Source: an uncultured Opitutia bacterium (lineage in GTDB: Bacteria; Verrucomicrobiota; Verrucomicrobiae; Opitutales; MB11C04). From it: a stretch of DNA of 36,536 nt. Location: positions 1 through 36,536 of the forward strand of contig CAJWWH010000003.1 in the NCBI GenBank assembly GCA_913048545.1, read 5' to 3'. Position numbers and translations under genes: made by a program. The notes under the pieces were generated by a model. It saw nothing but the letters and a program-made list of their open reading frames with translations. It was not told where the DNA came from and did no database searches. Positions 16,238 to 25,761 of the stretch are shown here, in pieces (the stretch's first letter is position 1; each line of letters starts with the position of its first letter).

Positions 16238-19200
16238 ATGAATGTAACTACAGATCCCCTCATTCTCAAAAAACTGGAAGCCTTTCGAGTCCGCCGCAGA
16301 AATTTAATTCTTCTGCGTGGGATTTGTACCGGATTTGTCACCCTGGTCCTTACTTTCTCCACTATCGCACTGATTGATTTTGCCACCCAGGCAAGGATGC
16401 CGGACGAACTGCGTACAGGTTTATCTATTTTGGGCTATGCCATTGTAGTCTGGGCGGTGTGGAAAACCTCAGCCAGAATGCTGCTTCATTTACCAAGCCA
16501 CCGGGAATTGGCCCGTTTGCTTGAGCAAATTAAGCCCGAAATGAAACAGGATATTCTTTCAGCTGTTGAACTTGGTTCACAGAGCGGGGAGGTCAATGAC
16601 TCCTTAATCTTTCGTAAACTGGTACAGGAAAAAGTATCCGGACAAGTTCATAAATTGGATATTATTAGCCTGCTTCCATTTACCATGGTTAAAAGATGGA
16701 TCCAGGCATCCCTTGTTCTCCTACTCTTTAGTTTTGGTCTATTTTCATACACCGATTTTGGCACGAAACTTCAAAGACTGATGGGACGCGCATTATTACC
16801 CGGAGCCAATATTGCCCCCGTTACCAATGTTGAAGTCACCCTCCTCATTCCGGATGAGAATACCACCATTACTCCTAAAAATGAACCTCTGCGTTTCCTT
16901 GCCCAAGTAAATGGAAAAGAGGGGGATGAAACCTACGGATTAGTCGAACTTCAGATCAAGGAAAAGAAAGATTTTAACCGTGTTTCCATGTTCTCCCGAA
17001 CTAAAGAACGATACGCATTGGATTACAATGTTGGAAGTAATCCCTTTAAATACCGGGTATGGGTCGATAGTTCACCCCGAACTGCATGGCGAACCATGGA
17101 TGTTGCCTCCCGACCCTACATTGTGGGCTTCACTAAAACCTATCATTTTCCAAAATATACCGAACTCCCGGTCCAAGTTCTGGAAGAAGAAAAAGGACAT
17201 CTTTCTGCCTGGGAGGATACCCGGGTGGAATTAAAACTTCACTTAAGCCAAGCGGTTGCATCGGGTTCCCTGTTTTTAGATTGGACAGGGGAAAAACCAG
17301 GCACTATGGCCCTTATTCCCAGTGAGGACGGCAAATCATTGGAAGGCAACATTATGCTCAAACAATCGGGTACCTACCGGGCACTGGATTTAATTGACCA
17401 AAAGATTGGATGGAAAGGAAAACCATCCCCACGCTATGAAATTAATGTAAAAGTGGACGTCGCACCCTCTATCTCGTGGTTGGCAAAACAGAAATATAAT
17501 CTATTACTCGCTCCAGAGGACATCCTTAGCCTGGAAGGATGGGCATCGGATGATCTGGGTCTTAATCGAATCGAGTTTCACTATCGAAACAACACAGGGA
17601 AATGGAAAAAATTCTTACTGCCTGGTGACAGTAATGCCAGGGGAGAAACTAAATTTCCAATTAGTTTTGATATTGATCTGCTCTCTTTAAAACCAAAACC
17701 GGGAGACCAGGCACGAATCAAATTAGTCGCTTTTGACCTCAAAGGAAGTATGTCAGAAACCGACCCGATCAACCTTTCCTTTGTGTCCCGAAATTTTGAC
17801 CTCAAACATCTAAATATTCTTAAACAGAAAAATCAGGTGATGGAAGCGTGGCAAGAAGTAGCTAATAAAAATCGGGATTCAGCCAAAGAATTTCAAAGGC
17901 TTACCAGGGGGAAAAATTATCAGGAAGGCGTTCTTGGTGCAGATTTAGAAATCTTGGAAAAAATGAACGACGATCTCCAAGAACTGGAACTCTTAGCTTA
18001 TGGAAAAAACCTGCAAGTTCTAACATCAATGCCAAGAGGAACGGATGCTCAGGAAATTGCCATGCTCTCCCAAGCAATGGGCAAGCTCGGAAAGACCACC
18101 AGGTTGAAGAATCGAATCGTGATTAACAAACTTGAAAATATTCAAGACGACCCCAAGGAAATCAAAAAATTAATGAGTAAACTGGGACAAGACTTACAAA
18201 AAAATGCAATCGGATTTAGCGGGAATTTACGAAATGTCGCCCGTTCCTTACAGGACCATCATTGCTTCACAGTCGCAACCTCCTATCTTGCCCAGCTCAC
18301 TAAACAGCAAAAAGAACTCAGTGAAATGGCAAAAGAAGATCATTCATCGGCTTTCCTGGGCAGAAGGCAGGAAATTGCATTGCACCAATGGGAAGCGATA
18401 TCCAAGGTCTTTTCTTATGAAAGGCGAGGCATCCCCCCTGCCATAAGAAACTCCAGCCGCGAACAAGGGAGGTTATTAGATGCCATGGAAGATATCTCAT
18501 CTAATAAAAATGCATTTTCTCAACAAGTTGAAAAATGGAGCAAAGTTGTCGATCAGCTTTACAAGGATACGGAGAGAAACCTTTCCAACCAAGTAAACCA
18601 TAACTTTGGGCAGGAACGAAAAAACTTGTTTTTTAATTTACGGTACACTTGGGGAAACCTTAAAAAACTTGCCGAGGATTGGAAAACCCGCGAACAAAAT
18701 CCCGAAGTTGAGCCGTTGCTTAAGGATGAATTTAATCAAGAAATTCTATTCAATATTGAGGCACTCAGCATGCGCTCGGAAGTTGAACATTCAAGAAAAG
18801 ATCCGAATTCAGGTTTTATTAAAGATTCCGGGCAAGCCTCCCGAGCACTGATCGAATTGAAACAAAAGTTAAACAGTGCGGAAGCGGGAAAAAACGGGCA
18901 GGAGGATAACCTGTCCGAGCGTTGCCTCTTAATTTCAGATTCTTTTCGGGTGCTTGAAATGTATCATCTTGTTCTTCAATCCGCCAAACAAGCCGTTTAT
19001 TTCACCAATCTGGAAAAAAGATCTACTCAGGGAGCAAAAGCAACCGGAGAAAGAGCGAGGCAGTGGGCAATGACCGCTTCTTTTTGGGAACCCTCATCCA
19101 ACTTTATTCTCGAAGCAAATCTGTCCAAGGAAGCTGTGAATATTCTTAGGTCGCTGAATGGAAAATCATTTGTAAAAGAAATCTCAAAAGAAATGAAAAA

Positions 19201-22200
19201 TCGAGTGAGCCGGCCAGATAATCAATTCTCGGCAATGGATCAACAGGGAGAAGAAATAATTGCTGAATTGGAGAAAGTGCTCCTGCTGCTTAAACCCGAG
19301 GCCGCCCAGGCGAGAAAGGTTATTAATGAATTAGCACCCACATTGGCCGAACTTGCCCGGACATTGTCGAAAGAAACCCGAACCAGACAACAAGAAGCCG
19401 AGGAAATCAAAGCGAAAGAAAACCAAGTTCTGGCTGAAAACAGAAAAAATTCCGCCTCCTTACAAAATAAACAGCGCGTCCTTAATCAGGATATAGATAT
19501 ATTTACCACTGCACTAAGGCAGGAAGCAGGGGTCCAGAATTTGTTGGATAAAGAAGGAAGGGAAATTGCACGGGATGCGGATGATGCGGCGGCACTAGTA
19601 CAAAACAGAAAAAAAACCGTGCAAAAAAGTTTATCGGATGCCCTGCAAGCCAATACGATTGAAGGACAAAAGGATGCACTCGAATCAACCATTAATAATC
19701 AAGCGGAATTAGCCCAGGCTCTCGATTTAATCGCTGAACATTTTGAAAAAGTTAAAGACAAAAAAGAAACTGCTGAAACGAGAGATGAACTAAGAAAAAT
19801 CGAGGAAGAACTAGGAATTAAAGAAGAAGTTGAAAAACAATTCGCCCAGGCGGAAAAATTGGGTGAACTCGCAAAACTACCTCCCGAGGCACTTCTTGCT
19901 GAACTTGAAAAGGAACTGAAAAAAAATCAACCAATGAAGGAGGAGCTTTCGGATATTTCCCGAGAAACCATTGAAGAAGCAATTGAAGATCTGGAAGAAG
20001 CAAAAAAAGAAGAACTCGAATTGGCGAAAAAACTGGAGTCAAGCGATCCCACGCTGGCAGAGAAAAAGAAAGATCTGGCGAGGAAACTTGAGCAGATTGC
20101 TAAAGAATCAGAAAATTTGGCTAAAAATCAAATCAAGCAAACGGAGGAAAGAAGCAAAGATCTACTCTCATCTGACATGTCAGAAAAAATTAAAGATGCT
20201 AAAGAAAATTTAGAAGAGGTGGCCGGAGAAACCAAGGATACTGCAAAACCAGCTAACACGGTCCAGGCACTGAAAAACGATGCGAAGGAATTGGCTCAGG
20301 TTTTAAACGAAGCAGAGGAAGTGCTAAAGGACGCGAATTCGAAAATTAATAATATCGCCAATCTCGCACCTGAAGATGCGAAAAAACGGGCTACCGAGAC
20401 AAAGGCAGAATTGGATGAAGAACTTGAAAAACTAGCAGAAAAGAAGGAGAAGGAAAAAGAACTGAATCAAAAAGCTGATGAGGCCAGAAAAGATGCCGCA
20501 GAAGCAAAAGCGGTTGCCCAAGAGGCTCAAAAAGAAATGGCATTCGAAAATAAGAATGCCATGCAAACAACGCAAGATGCTTCCCTGCAGCCTGAGAATC
20601 AAATTGCGCAAAAGGACGCAGAGGAGGCTAATCGTCAAGCAGAGAAAGCTCAGGAAGATGCTGAGGAAAAAGACATATTGGCTGAGAAAGCGATAGCAAA
20701 AGCCAAACAGATCAATGAAGAGTTGGCCATGGCAAATCAGGAAACCGAAGACCAACAAAAAGAGACTGAAAAGAAGCAGGATCTTGCAAATTTAGCCGAA
20801 CAACAAGCAAAGGAAGTAGAAAATCCGAACTCGTACAAAAAAGCCCAATCTATGGCCAAACAAGCAGCACAAAAAGGTGAGGAAGCGAGGAAAAAAGCAG
20901 AAGAGTTGGAAAAAAAAGCTTTAGATGTGGCAACGCAATTGGAAGAGTTGGAAAATTCAGGCAAGCCTGCACAAAATGAGATTGCCCAAGGGTTAGAGCA
21001 GCAAAAAGAGATCGCAGAACAAGTATTTGAATCAGCCGATGAATTAGCCCGCACCGCAAGACATGAAGACAGAATGGATAATGAACAAAACGCCAAGGAA
21101 ATCGCGGAGATAGCCAAAAAATCACGCGAGGTGGCCGAAAAAGAAATTCCCAAAACTGCACAGGCTTTGCAAAATGAAGGTCTTTCAAATCAGCTCAGGG
21201 ACCTGGCCCAAGAAGCGGGCGATTTAGCATCCCAAACTGATGATCGAAAACTAAGCGAACCACTAAGAGAGGCAGCAGAAGAAACTTTGACTTCTCTGGA
21301 CGGAAATCAGGAACTGGATGAAATCAAAGAGGCTGCCCAAGAATTTGCACAGCAGACTCAAATAGCTGCGGAAGAATTTGCCAAAAAAGAAAAAGAATTG
21401 GCTCAGGATCAAAGACAAAGAGAACAGGAATCAAAGATAAAGGCAGAACAGGCCAAATTAGCGAACCAAGTGGCACAGGATGCAAAGAAAGATGCACAGG
21501 CATTAAACAAGGAGGCTCAAGAATTTGCGGAGCAGGCCCAGGAAGCGAAGGGGGAATCTGACAAGGCTTCAGATAAGAGCAAGCAGGAGTCCATGGAAAA
21601 CTCCAAGCTCGCCCAGGCAAATGCAGATAAAGCAAGTTCCCAGGCACTTGAGGCTATGGAAACCCAGAAGGGTCTTGCCAAGAAAGCCGATCAAGCCAAC
21701 CAGGAAGCGAAAGAGGCCAAAAGTAAGGCGAACGAAGCTCAAAAAACCGCTAAAAGTGCGGCGCAACAAGCTAAAAATGCGGAAGAACTGGCAGACTCCG
21801 CACAAGAATTCTCTGATAGTTTGCCCGAAAGTCCGGTTTTTTCTGACCTTGTTGAGGATAATGAACCCCCGCTTTCCTCAGGTGAAGCTTTGGCTAATAC
21901 TACCGAACGGCTCGGGGAACAAATTGATGCTCTTTCCAGTTTAAGCACAGAAGAAAACGAAAACCAGCAAACCGTTCCGCAACCAAGCACATCCTCGATT
22001 GAGCCTGCACTGACTTCGGATAATGACTTAACTGCCGACACGCAGTTAAATCCTCCTTCTACTCAAACAGGTGATGAGAAAAGCGGTGCGACCACCACTA
22101 TGCCGCAATCAGCTCCGCCTGAAAGTTCTGCCAGCCAAAACGAATATTCTGAGGCGGTGCTGGATTCCCCTGAAGTCGCACAGGCTCTGGCTCAGACACT

Positions 22201-22753
22201 GGACTTTTTAGATCAAGCTTTAAATCCGAGCAGTAATCCTTTTTCAAACGAGAACATTAACGGGGAAGATGGTCAAACAGGAGAACAGAATACACCTGCT
22301 GAAATGGCAGGTAATGAACGCTCTGAAATCGGAGAACCCGGCAAACCCAAACCTGGGCAAGGACCAGGACATGGTACTGGGGGGCTCAATTCGGGTAATA
22401 ATGCACTTTCCCATGCAAGTGCACAGGCGATGATCGACGCCGCAAGAGCATTGGCGGAAGCGTCTCAATCCCAGTCACAGGCTATGGCTCAGGCTCGATC
22501 TTCCATACAAAACACATTTAATGGCACAAACTCACTGGAATCCAATGACCAATCCTACATGGAGGAACAAGCCCTTACCTTTCAGGAAATCCCCGAGTTA
22601 GATAAAGAAGAATTTGAAGAGTGGGGAAAATTGCCACCTAAATTGGCAAAGGATTTAATGGAGTCACGGAGGGAAAATGTATCCGGAGATTATCGTAATC
22701 GGGTGGAGGCTTATTTTCGGGCAATGGCAAGCAAGGCACGGAAAACAAAATGA
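16238..22753 (+). CDS. Giant DUF4175-like membrane protein with a very long coiled coil
   Basis: 2171 residues; ATG at 16238 with AGGA nine bases upstream, one of the few clear Shine-Dalgarno sites here. Order: two N-terminal helices (about 22-46, 62-80), a third at about 148-168, beta-rich Ig-like segments to about 530, helical region to about 1000, then an almost unbroken Ala/Glu/Lys/Gln-rich coiled coil to about 1855. A Ser/Thr/Pro/Gln/Asn-rich flexible linker follows to about 2060. The C-terminus has SHASAQAMIDAARALAEASQ and a compact end LPPKLAKDLMESRREN...YRNRVEAYFRAMASK. The same N-terminal layout and a similar C-terminal YRxxVExYFRA motif are what I recall for large proteins in planctomycete and verrucomicrobial MoxR operons. 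A structural, force-bearing or spacing role across the periplasm is an inference. Antisense frames over the coiled coil are composition artefacts. Confidence 0.85.
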   Translation: MNVTTDPLILKKLEAFRVRRRNLILLRGICTGFVTLVLTFSTIALIDFATQARMPDELRTGLSILGYAIVVWAVWKTSARMLLHLPSHRELARLLEQIKPEMKQDILSAVELGSQSGEVNDSLIFRKLVQEKVSGQVHKLDIISLLPFTMVKRWIQASLVLLLFSFGLFSYTDFGTKLQRLMGRALLPGANIAPVTNVEVTLLIPDENTTITPKNEPLRFLAQVNGKEGDETYGLVELQIKEKKDFNRVSMFSRTKERYALDYNVGSNPFKYRVWVDSSPRTAWRTMDVASRPYIVGFTKTYHFPKYTELPVQVLEEEKGHLSAWEDTRVELKLHLSQAVASGSLFLDWTGEKPGTMALIPSEDGKSLEGNIMLKQSGTYRALDLIDQKIGWKGKPSPRYEINVKVDVAPSISWLAKQKYNLLLAPEDILSLEGWASDDLGLNRIEFHYRNNTGKWKKFLLPGDSNARGETKFPISFDIDLLSLKPKPGDQARIKLVAFDLKGSMSETDPINLSFVSRNFDLKHLNILKQKNQVMEAWQEVANKNRDSAKEFQRLTRGKNYQEGVLGADLEILEKMNDDLQELELLAYGKNLQVLTSMPRGTDAQEIAMLSQAMGKLGKTTRLKNRIVINKLENIQDDPKEIKKLMSKLGQDLQKNAIGFSGNLRNVARSLQDHHCFTVATSYLAQLTKQQKELSEMAKEDHSSAFLGRRQEIALHQWEAISKVFSYERRGIPPAIRNSSREQGRLLDAMEDISSNKNAFSQQVEKWSKVVDQLYKDTERNLSNQVNHNFGQERKNLFFNLRYTWGNLKKLAEDWKTREQNPEVEPLLKDEFNQEILFNIEALSMRSEVEHSRKDPNSGFIKDSGQASRALIELKQKLNSAEAGKNGQEDNLSERCLLISDSFRVLEMYHLVLQSAKQAVYFTNLEKRSTQGAKATGERARQWAMTASFWEPSSNFILEANLSKEAVNILRSLNGKSFVKEISKEMKNRVSRPDNQFSAMDQQGEEIIAELEKVLLLLKPEAAQARKVINELAPTLAELARTLSKETRTRQQEAEEIKAKENQVLAENRKNSASLQNKQRVLNQDIDIFTTALRQEAGVQNLLDKEGREIARDADDAAALVQNRKKTVQKSLSDALQANTIEGQKDALESTINNQAELAQALDLIAEHFEKVKDKKETAETRDELRKIEEELGIKEEVEKQFAQAEKLGELAKLPPEALLAELEKELKKNQPMKEELSDISRETIEEAIEDLEEAKKEELELAKKLESSDPTLAEKKKDLARKLEQIAKESENLAKNQIKQTEERSKDLLSSDMSEKIKDAKENLEEVAGETKDTAKPANTVQALKNDAKELAQVLNEAEEVLKDANSKINNIANLAPEDAKKRATETKAELDEELEKLAEKKEKEKELNQKADEARKDAAEAKAVAQEAQKEMAFENKNAMQTTQDASLQPENQIAQKDAEEANRQAEKAQEDAEEKDILAEKAIAKAKQINEELAMANQETEDQQKETEKKQDLANLAEQQAKEVENPNSYKKAQSMAKQAAQKGEEARKKAEELEKKALDVATQLEELENSGKPAQNEIAQGLEQQKEIAEQVFESADELARTARHEDRMDNEQNAKEIAEIAKKSREVAEKEIPKTAQALQNEGLSNQLRDLAQEAGDLASQTDDRKLSEPLREAAEETLTSLDGNQELDEIKEAAQEFAQQTQIAAEEFAKKEKELAQDQRQREQESKIKAEQAKLANQVAQDAKKDAQALNKEAQEFAEQAQEAKGESDKASDKSKQESMENSKLAQANADKASSQALEAMETQKGLAKKADQANQEAKEAKSKANEAQKTAKSAAQQAKNAEELADSAQEFSDSLPESPVFSDLVEDNEPPLSSGEALANTTERLGEQIDALSSLSTEENENQQTVPQPSTSSIEPALTSDNDLTADTQLNPPSTQTGDEKSGATTTMPQSAPPESSASQNEYSEAVLDSPEVAQALAQTLDFLDQALNPSSNPFSNENINGEDGQTGEQNTPAEMAGNERSEIGEPGKPKPGQGPGHGTGGLNSGNNALSHASAQAMIDAARALAEASQSQSQAMAQARSSIQNTFNGTNSLESNDQSYMEEQALTFQEIPELDKEEFEEWGKLPPKLAKDLMESRRENVSGDYRNRVEAYFRAMASKARKTK

Positions 22754-23874
22754 TGATGATCAATGAAAAAAATTTAATTCATAAAATGCGAACCTTATCC
22801 TATTTCCTTATCTCTGTTTTTTTCTTTCCCCTGGCATATTCCAAGGATTTGAAGGTGGATGAAAATACAGTTTGGGAAAACCCGTTTAAAAAAGACAAAG
22901 TCGATCAGGCAATCGAAAAAGGTGTTCGCTTCATCCTCCAAAAACAACACGAGGACGGCTCGATTCATGATCGGGGAAAACAGACTGCCATGTCCGCGCT
23001 TTCCTTAATGGCAATGGCTTCAGTTGGTCATCAGCCGATTCATCCAAATGAATTCGGACGGGCCATGAAGAACGCACTTAATTATATCCTTCGGGATGAA
23101 AATCAGGACGAGCTTGGCTATTACGGAAACAAAAACGGAGGGCGAATGTACGGACACGGGATTGTCACACTCACCTTGTCTGAAATGCTGGGAATGGGCA
23201 TGGACGAAGAAACAGACAAAAAAATTCACGATCAATGCCAGAATGCAATCAACCTGATTCTCCGATCCCAGAAAGTGAAAAAAAGCACGGCTCAGCAGGG
23301 AGGATGGAGATACAGCCCGGACGCTAGGGATGCCGATTTGTCTGTCTCTGTCTGGCAGCTGATGGCATTACGATCCGCTAAAAATTCAGGTCTCGATGTG
23401 CCCTCTTCTGCCATCTCCAATGCCATTTCCTATTTGGAACGCTCTTACAAATCGAAAAGGCTCGCGAATGGAAACCCTGCTGAAAAAAAATCCGGGTTTG
23501 CTTATCAGCCCGGTGGAGCGGCGGAGTACACCACCTCTGCAGCAGGACTTCTTGCAATGCAGGTTTGTGGAGAATATGAATCTCCTTTTGTTCATGGGGC
23601 AGCGGATTGGTTACTTGATCACAAACCTGAAAAAAGCAGGAAGTTTTTCTTCTATGGTACCTATTACTACGCCCAGGGTATGTACCAGCGAGGGGGAGAT
23701 TATGCCAAACAGGCAAGAGAAATGGTGGAGAACATTCTCCTGGAATTACAACGGGAAAATGGTTCGTGGATTGGAAGTGGTTCAGAAGCCGGTGCCGGCG
23801 AGGTTTATTCGACCACGCTGGCCATTCTCGCTTTAGCAGTAAAATACCACTACTTACCAATTTACCAGAGGTAA
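22750..23874 (+). CDS. Secreted prenyltransferase/squalene-cyclase-like alpha-toroid protein
   Basis: 374 residues from the ATG that overlaps the previous stop (ATGA at 22750); an ATG at 22786 gives the tighter signal peptide MRTLSYFLISVFFFPLAYS. The mature part has the repeated helix pairs of the squalene-cyclase/prenyltransferase alpha-alpha toroid: AIEKGVRFILQKQHEDGSI, YGHGIVTLTLSEM, AINLILRSQK...GGWRYSPD, ADLSVSVWQLMALRSA, YTTSAAGLLAM, and YYYAQGMYQRG near the end. The catalytic DxDD of cyclases is not seen, so a cyclase role is unlikely. Toroids of this secreted class occur beside VWA/MoxR operons, where they probably bind protein or peptide. It is the last gene, ending 4 bases from the convergent amidohydrolase. 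Confidence 0.82.
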   Translation: MMMINEKNLIHKMRTLSYFLISVFFFPLAYSKDLKVDENTVWENPFKKDKVDQAIEKGVRFILQKQHEDGSIHDRGKQTAMSALSLMAMASVGHQPIHPNEFGRAMKNALNYILRDENQDELGYYGNKNGGRMYGHGIVTLTLSEMLGMGMDEETDKKIHDQCQNAINLILRSQKVKKSTAQQGGWRYSPDARDADLSVSVWQLMALRSAKNSGLDVPSSAISNAISYLERSYKSKRLANGNPAEKKSGFAYQPGGAAEYTTSAAGLLAMQVCGEYESPFVHGAADWLLDHKPEKSRKFFFYGTYYYAQGMYQRGGDYAKQAREMVENILLELQRENGSWIGSGSEAGAGEVYSTTLAILALAVKYHYLPIYQR

Positions 23875-23878
23875 TGAT

Positions 23879-24706
23879 TTACAATTTATAAACCTCGACC
23901 GCATTTTTTCCTTCTATCTTGCACTGTTCATCCGATGATAAAGTTGAAATAAAATCACGGAAAATTTTTACCCAACTTTCGTACTCGACTGCAAGGCGCG
24001 CAACCGGCCAGTCTGAGCCGAACATCATTCTCCCCGCCCCAAAACATTCCAACGCGGTTTCCATATAGGGCAGCAGTTCATCCACCGTCCAGTTTTGCCA
24101 ATTCGCTTCAGTTGCCATTCCAGATAATTTACAGAATACATTCTCGCGTTTGGAAAGATCTTTCATCTGTTCTGACCAAGGCTCGAATATAGCATCCTTA
24201 ATTCTTGGCTTCGCAACATGATCAAGAACGAAAATTATATCCGGATGCTGGTCCACAAATTCGATCGATGCCGAAAGTTGTCTTTCATAGATTAGAATAT
24301 CGTAAACTAAATTTAATTCCTTCAACAAAGAAACACCCCGATTAAAATCTGAACCCATAATAAAACGGTCGTTAGGTTCGTCCTGCACCACATGCCTGAC
24401 TCCTTTAAGCCATCGATTAGAAGTGTATTGCTCCAAAACTGAGCCCACACTGGAATCAGCAAGGGGAAACCAGCCAACCACACCCATAATGAAGTCATGC
24501 TCTTCTGCATGAGACAAGAGTGCGTCCGTCTCCTTTAATGACTGGGACGCCTGAACTGAAACGACCCCATCTATCCCGACTCCTTGAATTTGTTTCAACA
24601 AATCATCAGGTCCATAATTTTGTTTAAGAATTCCCATTTGTTCGTTCATCCACGAATATTCAACTGGGTCGTATTGCCAAAAGTGGTGGTGTGAATCAAT
24701 TTTCAT
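23879..24706 (-). CDS. Amidohydrolase-2 family protein, lactonase-like
   Basis: 275 residues, a cytoplasmic TIM-barrel hydrolase of the COG3618 type, which includes L-fuconolactonase and L-rhamnonolactonase. It shows the opening metal motif DSHHHFWQYDPVEYSWM, GVRHVVQDEP (about 111-120), VLDHVAKP, FCKLSGM and FGSDWPVA (about 228-235) with the conserved final Asp. Length and all key motifs are intact. The substrate could be a sugar-acid lactone, but nothing nearby (no sugar dehydrogenase or dehydratase) fixes it. The ATG overlaps the stop of the LIM/DA1 gene by four bases, so both are co-translated from the minus strand. It is last in the sdh-argH run. Confidence 0.85.
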   Translation of the reverse strand: MKIDSHHHFWQYDPVEYSWMNEQMGILKQNYGPDDLLKQIQGVGIDGVVSVQASQSLKETDALLSHAEEHDFIMGVVGWFPLADSSVGSVLEQYTSNRWLKGVRHVVQDEPNDRFIMGSDFNRGVSLLKELNLVYDILIYERQLSASIEFVDQHPDIIFVLDHVAKPRIKDAIFEPWSEQMKDLSKRENVFCKLSGMATEANWQNWTVDELLPYMETALECFGAGRMMFGSDWPVARLAVEYESWVKIFRDFISTLSSDEQCKIEGKNAVEVYKL

Positions 24707-25755
24707 TTTATTTGGATTGGTTTAGATTTACCTTTCATTTCATACAGTATCTGATTCCAGCTTTTCTGTGCGAGTTTGGCTTTCATTTTTCGATACCCCA
24801 CTCCATAGGCAAGGCTGGAGTTATTTTGTAAATTCTCCAACAAAACTGAGGCAAGTTTACTTTTTTCTTTTTCTAGAACTTCAGATGAAACTAAATTACA
24901 GAATCCTTCCACCACCGGCGGGGTCGAATCAATAAATCGTTCATTCAGCCAAACATGAGCAAATTCATGAGCTAAAACCGACTCACACTCAATGTAAGGC
25001 AATCCATAAAGGATATAAATCCGGTGATCAAATGTCGTGCCGGGATTTGACCCCCCTTTGACAATCTTATACTTGGTCAATGTCAGGCCGCGCAGGTTGC
25101 CACGGGCATTAATTTTAAGCGCCTCCTGATTCAGCAATCCACGATCCACCAGGCGGATTGAAAGTTTTCCCACGGGTTTCGAAATACCAATACGCTTGAG
25201 CGTCTGCCAAACACGAACCTCCACCTCGTTCAAAATTTTAGCATCAAAAACACCGTCCCTCAGACAGGAAGCACAACTCATCCGACCATCCGAAAAAAAC
25301 TGTTTGGGATTCGCATCCCTCTTTACAAAAATGCGGGAACAGGTTCCGCATAATCCGGTCATGTTAAAATGCTTCACATGCACCATTCCCTTCCATCCGT
25401 CCCGACGGAATTGATCTCCGCCCTTAAAACCAGAGCGGCAAACCATACACTGGAAGCAGGAGGTATGATATTTAATTCCTCCCGCATCCACAGTACGTGT
25501 ACCAAGGGATTTTGAACACACCGGGCACCTGGGCACTTTCTTCCAGTTTCTAACATATTCCTGATCAGAAGGCACAAAACGGGACAAGGAAAAGTGATAT
25601 TCCCTGCCCTTTATTCTTAGTCCGATCCGGTCACCAAGGACTTCAAAGAGCTCACCTTCAGACCTGCTTCCCGTTTTGGTAGTCCATGTTTTAGCCCAAA
25701 GCAGCGGAGTTGAAAGAAGAAAAAAAAGCAGTAATCTGGACCGGGATAAGCCCAT
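24703..25755 (-). CDS. Exported SHD1-LIM-DA1-type zinc metallopeptidase
   Basis: 350 residues from the ATG at 25755 (a TTG directly before it is possible). Residues 1-21 are a signal peptide (SRSRLLLFFLLSTPLLWA). About 23-70 form an SLA1-homology (SHD1) domain: TWTTKTGSRSEGELFEVLGD, GLRIKGREYHFSLSRF, SDQEYV. A LIM zinc finger follows: C77, C80, H97, C100, then C103, C106, H126, H129. A second, LIM-like CxxC pair is at C136/C139 and C161/C164. The C-terminal peptidase has HEFAH (263-267) with WLNE after it and a third-ligand Glu in VVEGF (E283). This LIM/LIM-like/HExxH order is that of plant DA1 peptidases. Here it is exported, which plant DA1 is not. It sits 6 bases after argH and overlaps the amidohydrolase by 4. 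Target proteins unknown. Confidence 0.85.
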   Translation of the reverse strand: MGLSRSRLLLFFLLSTPLLWAKTWTTKTGSRSEGELFEVLGDRIGLRIKGREYHFSLSRFVPSDQEYVRNWKKVPRCPVCSKSLGTRTVDAGGIKYHTSCFQCMVCRSGFKGGDQFRRDGWKGMVHVKHFNMTGLCGTCSRIFVKRDANPKQFFSDGRMSCASCLRDGVFDAKILNEVEVRVWQTLKRIGISKPVGKLSIRLVDRGLLNQEALKINARGNLRGLTLTKYKIVKGGSNPGTTFDHRIYILYGLPYIECESVLAHEFAHVWLNERFIDSTPPVVEGFCNLVSSEVLEKEKSKLASVLLENLQNNSSLAYGVGYRKMKAKLAQKSWNQILYEMKGKSKPIQIK

Positions 25756-25761
25756 CAAATG

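Noticed and set aside
20432..22468. Antisense reading frames across the coiled-coil region
   Set aside because: They arise because Glu/Lys/Ala/Gln codons lack stops in reverse; their Leu/Phe/Ser/Cys-rich products are mirror artefacts.
23879..24706. This amidohydrolase as the missing EboB
   Set aside because: EboB is a TatD-type hydrolase; this protein has the COG3618 motif order and is far away on the other strand.
24703..25755. LIM/DA1 gene as eukaryotic contamination, like the left end
   Set aside because: It overlaps or nearly abuts bacterial genes on both sides, carries a bacterial signal peptide and has no introns.
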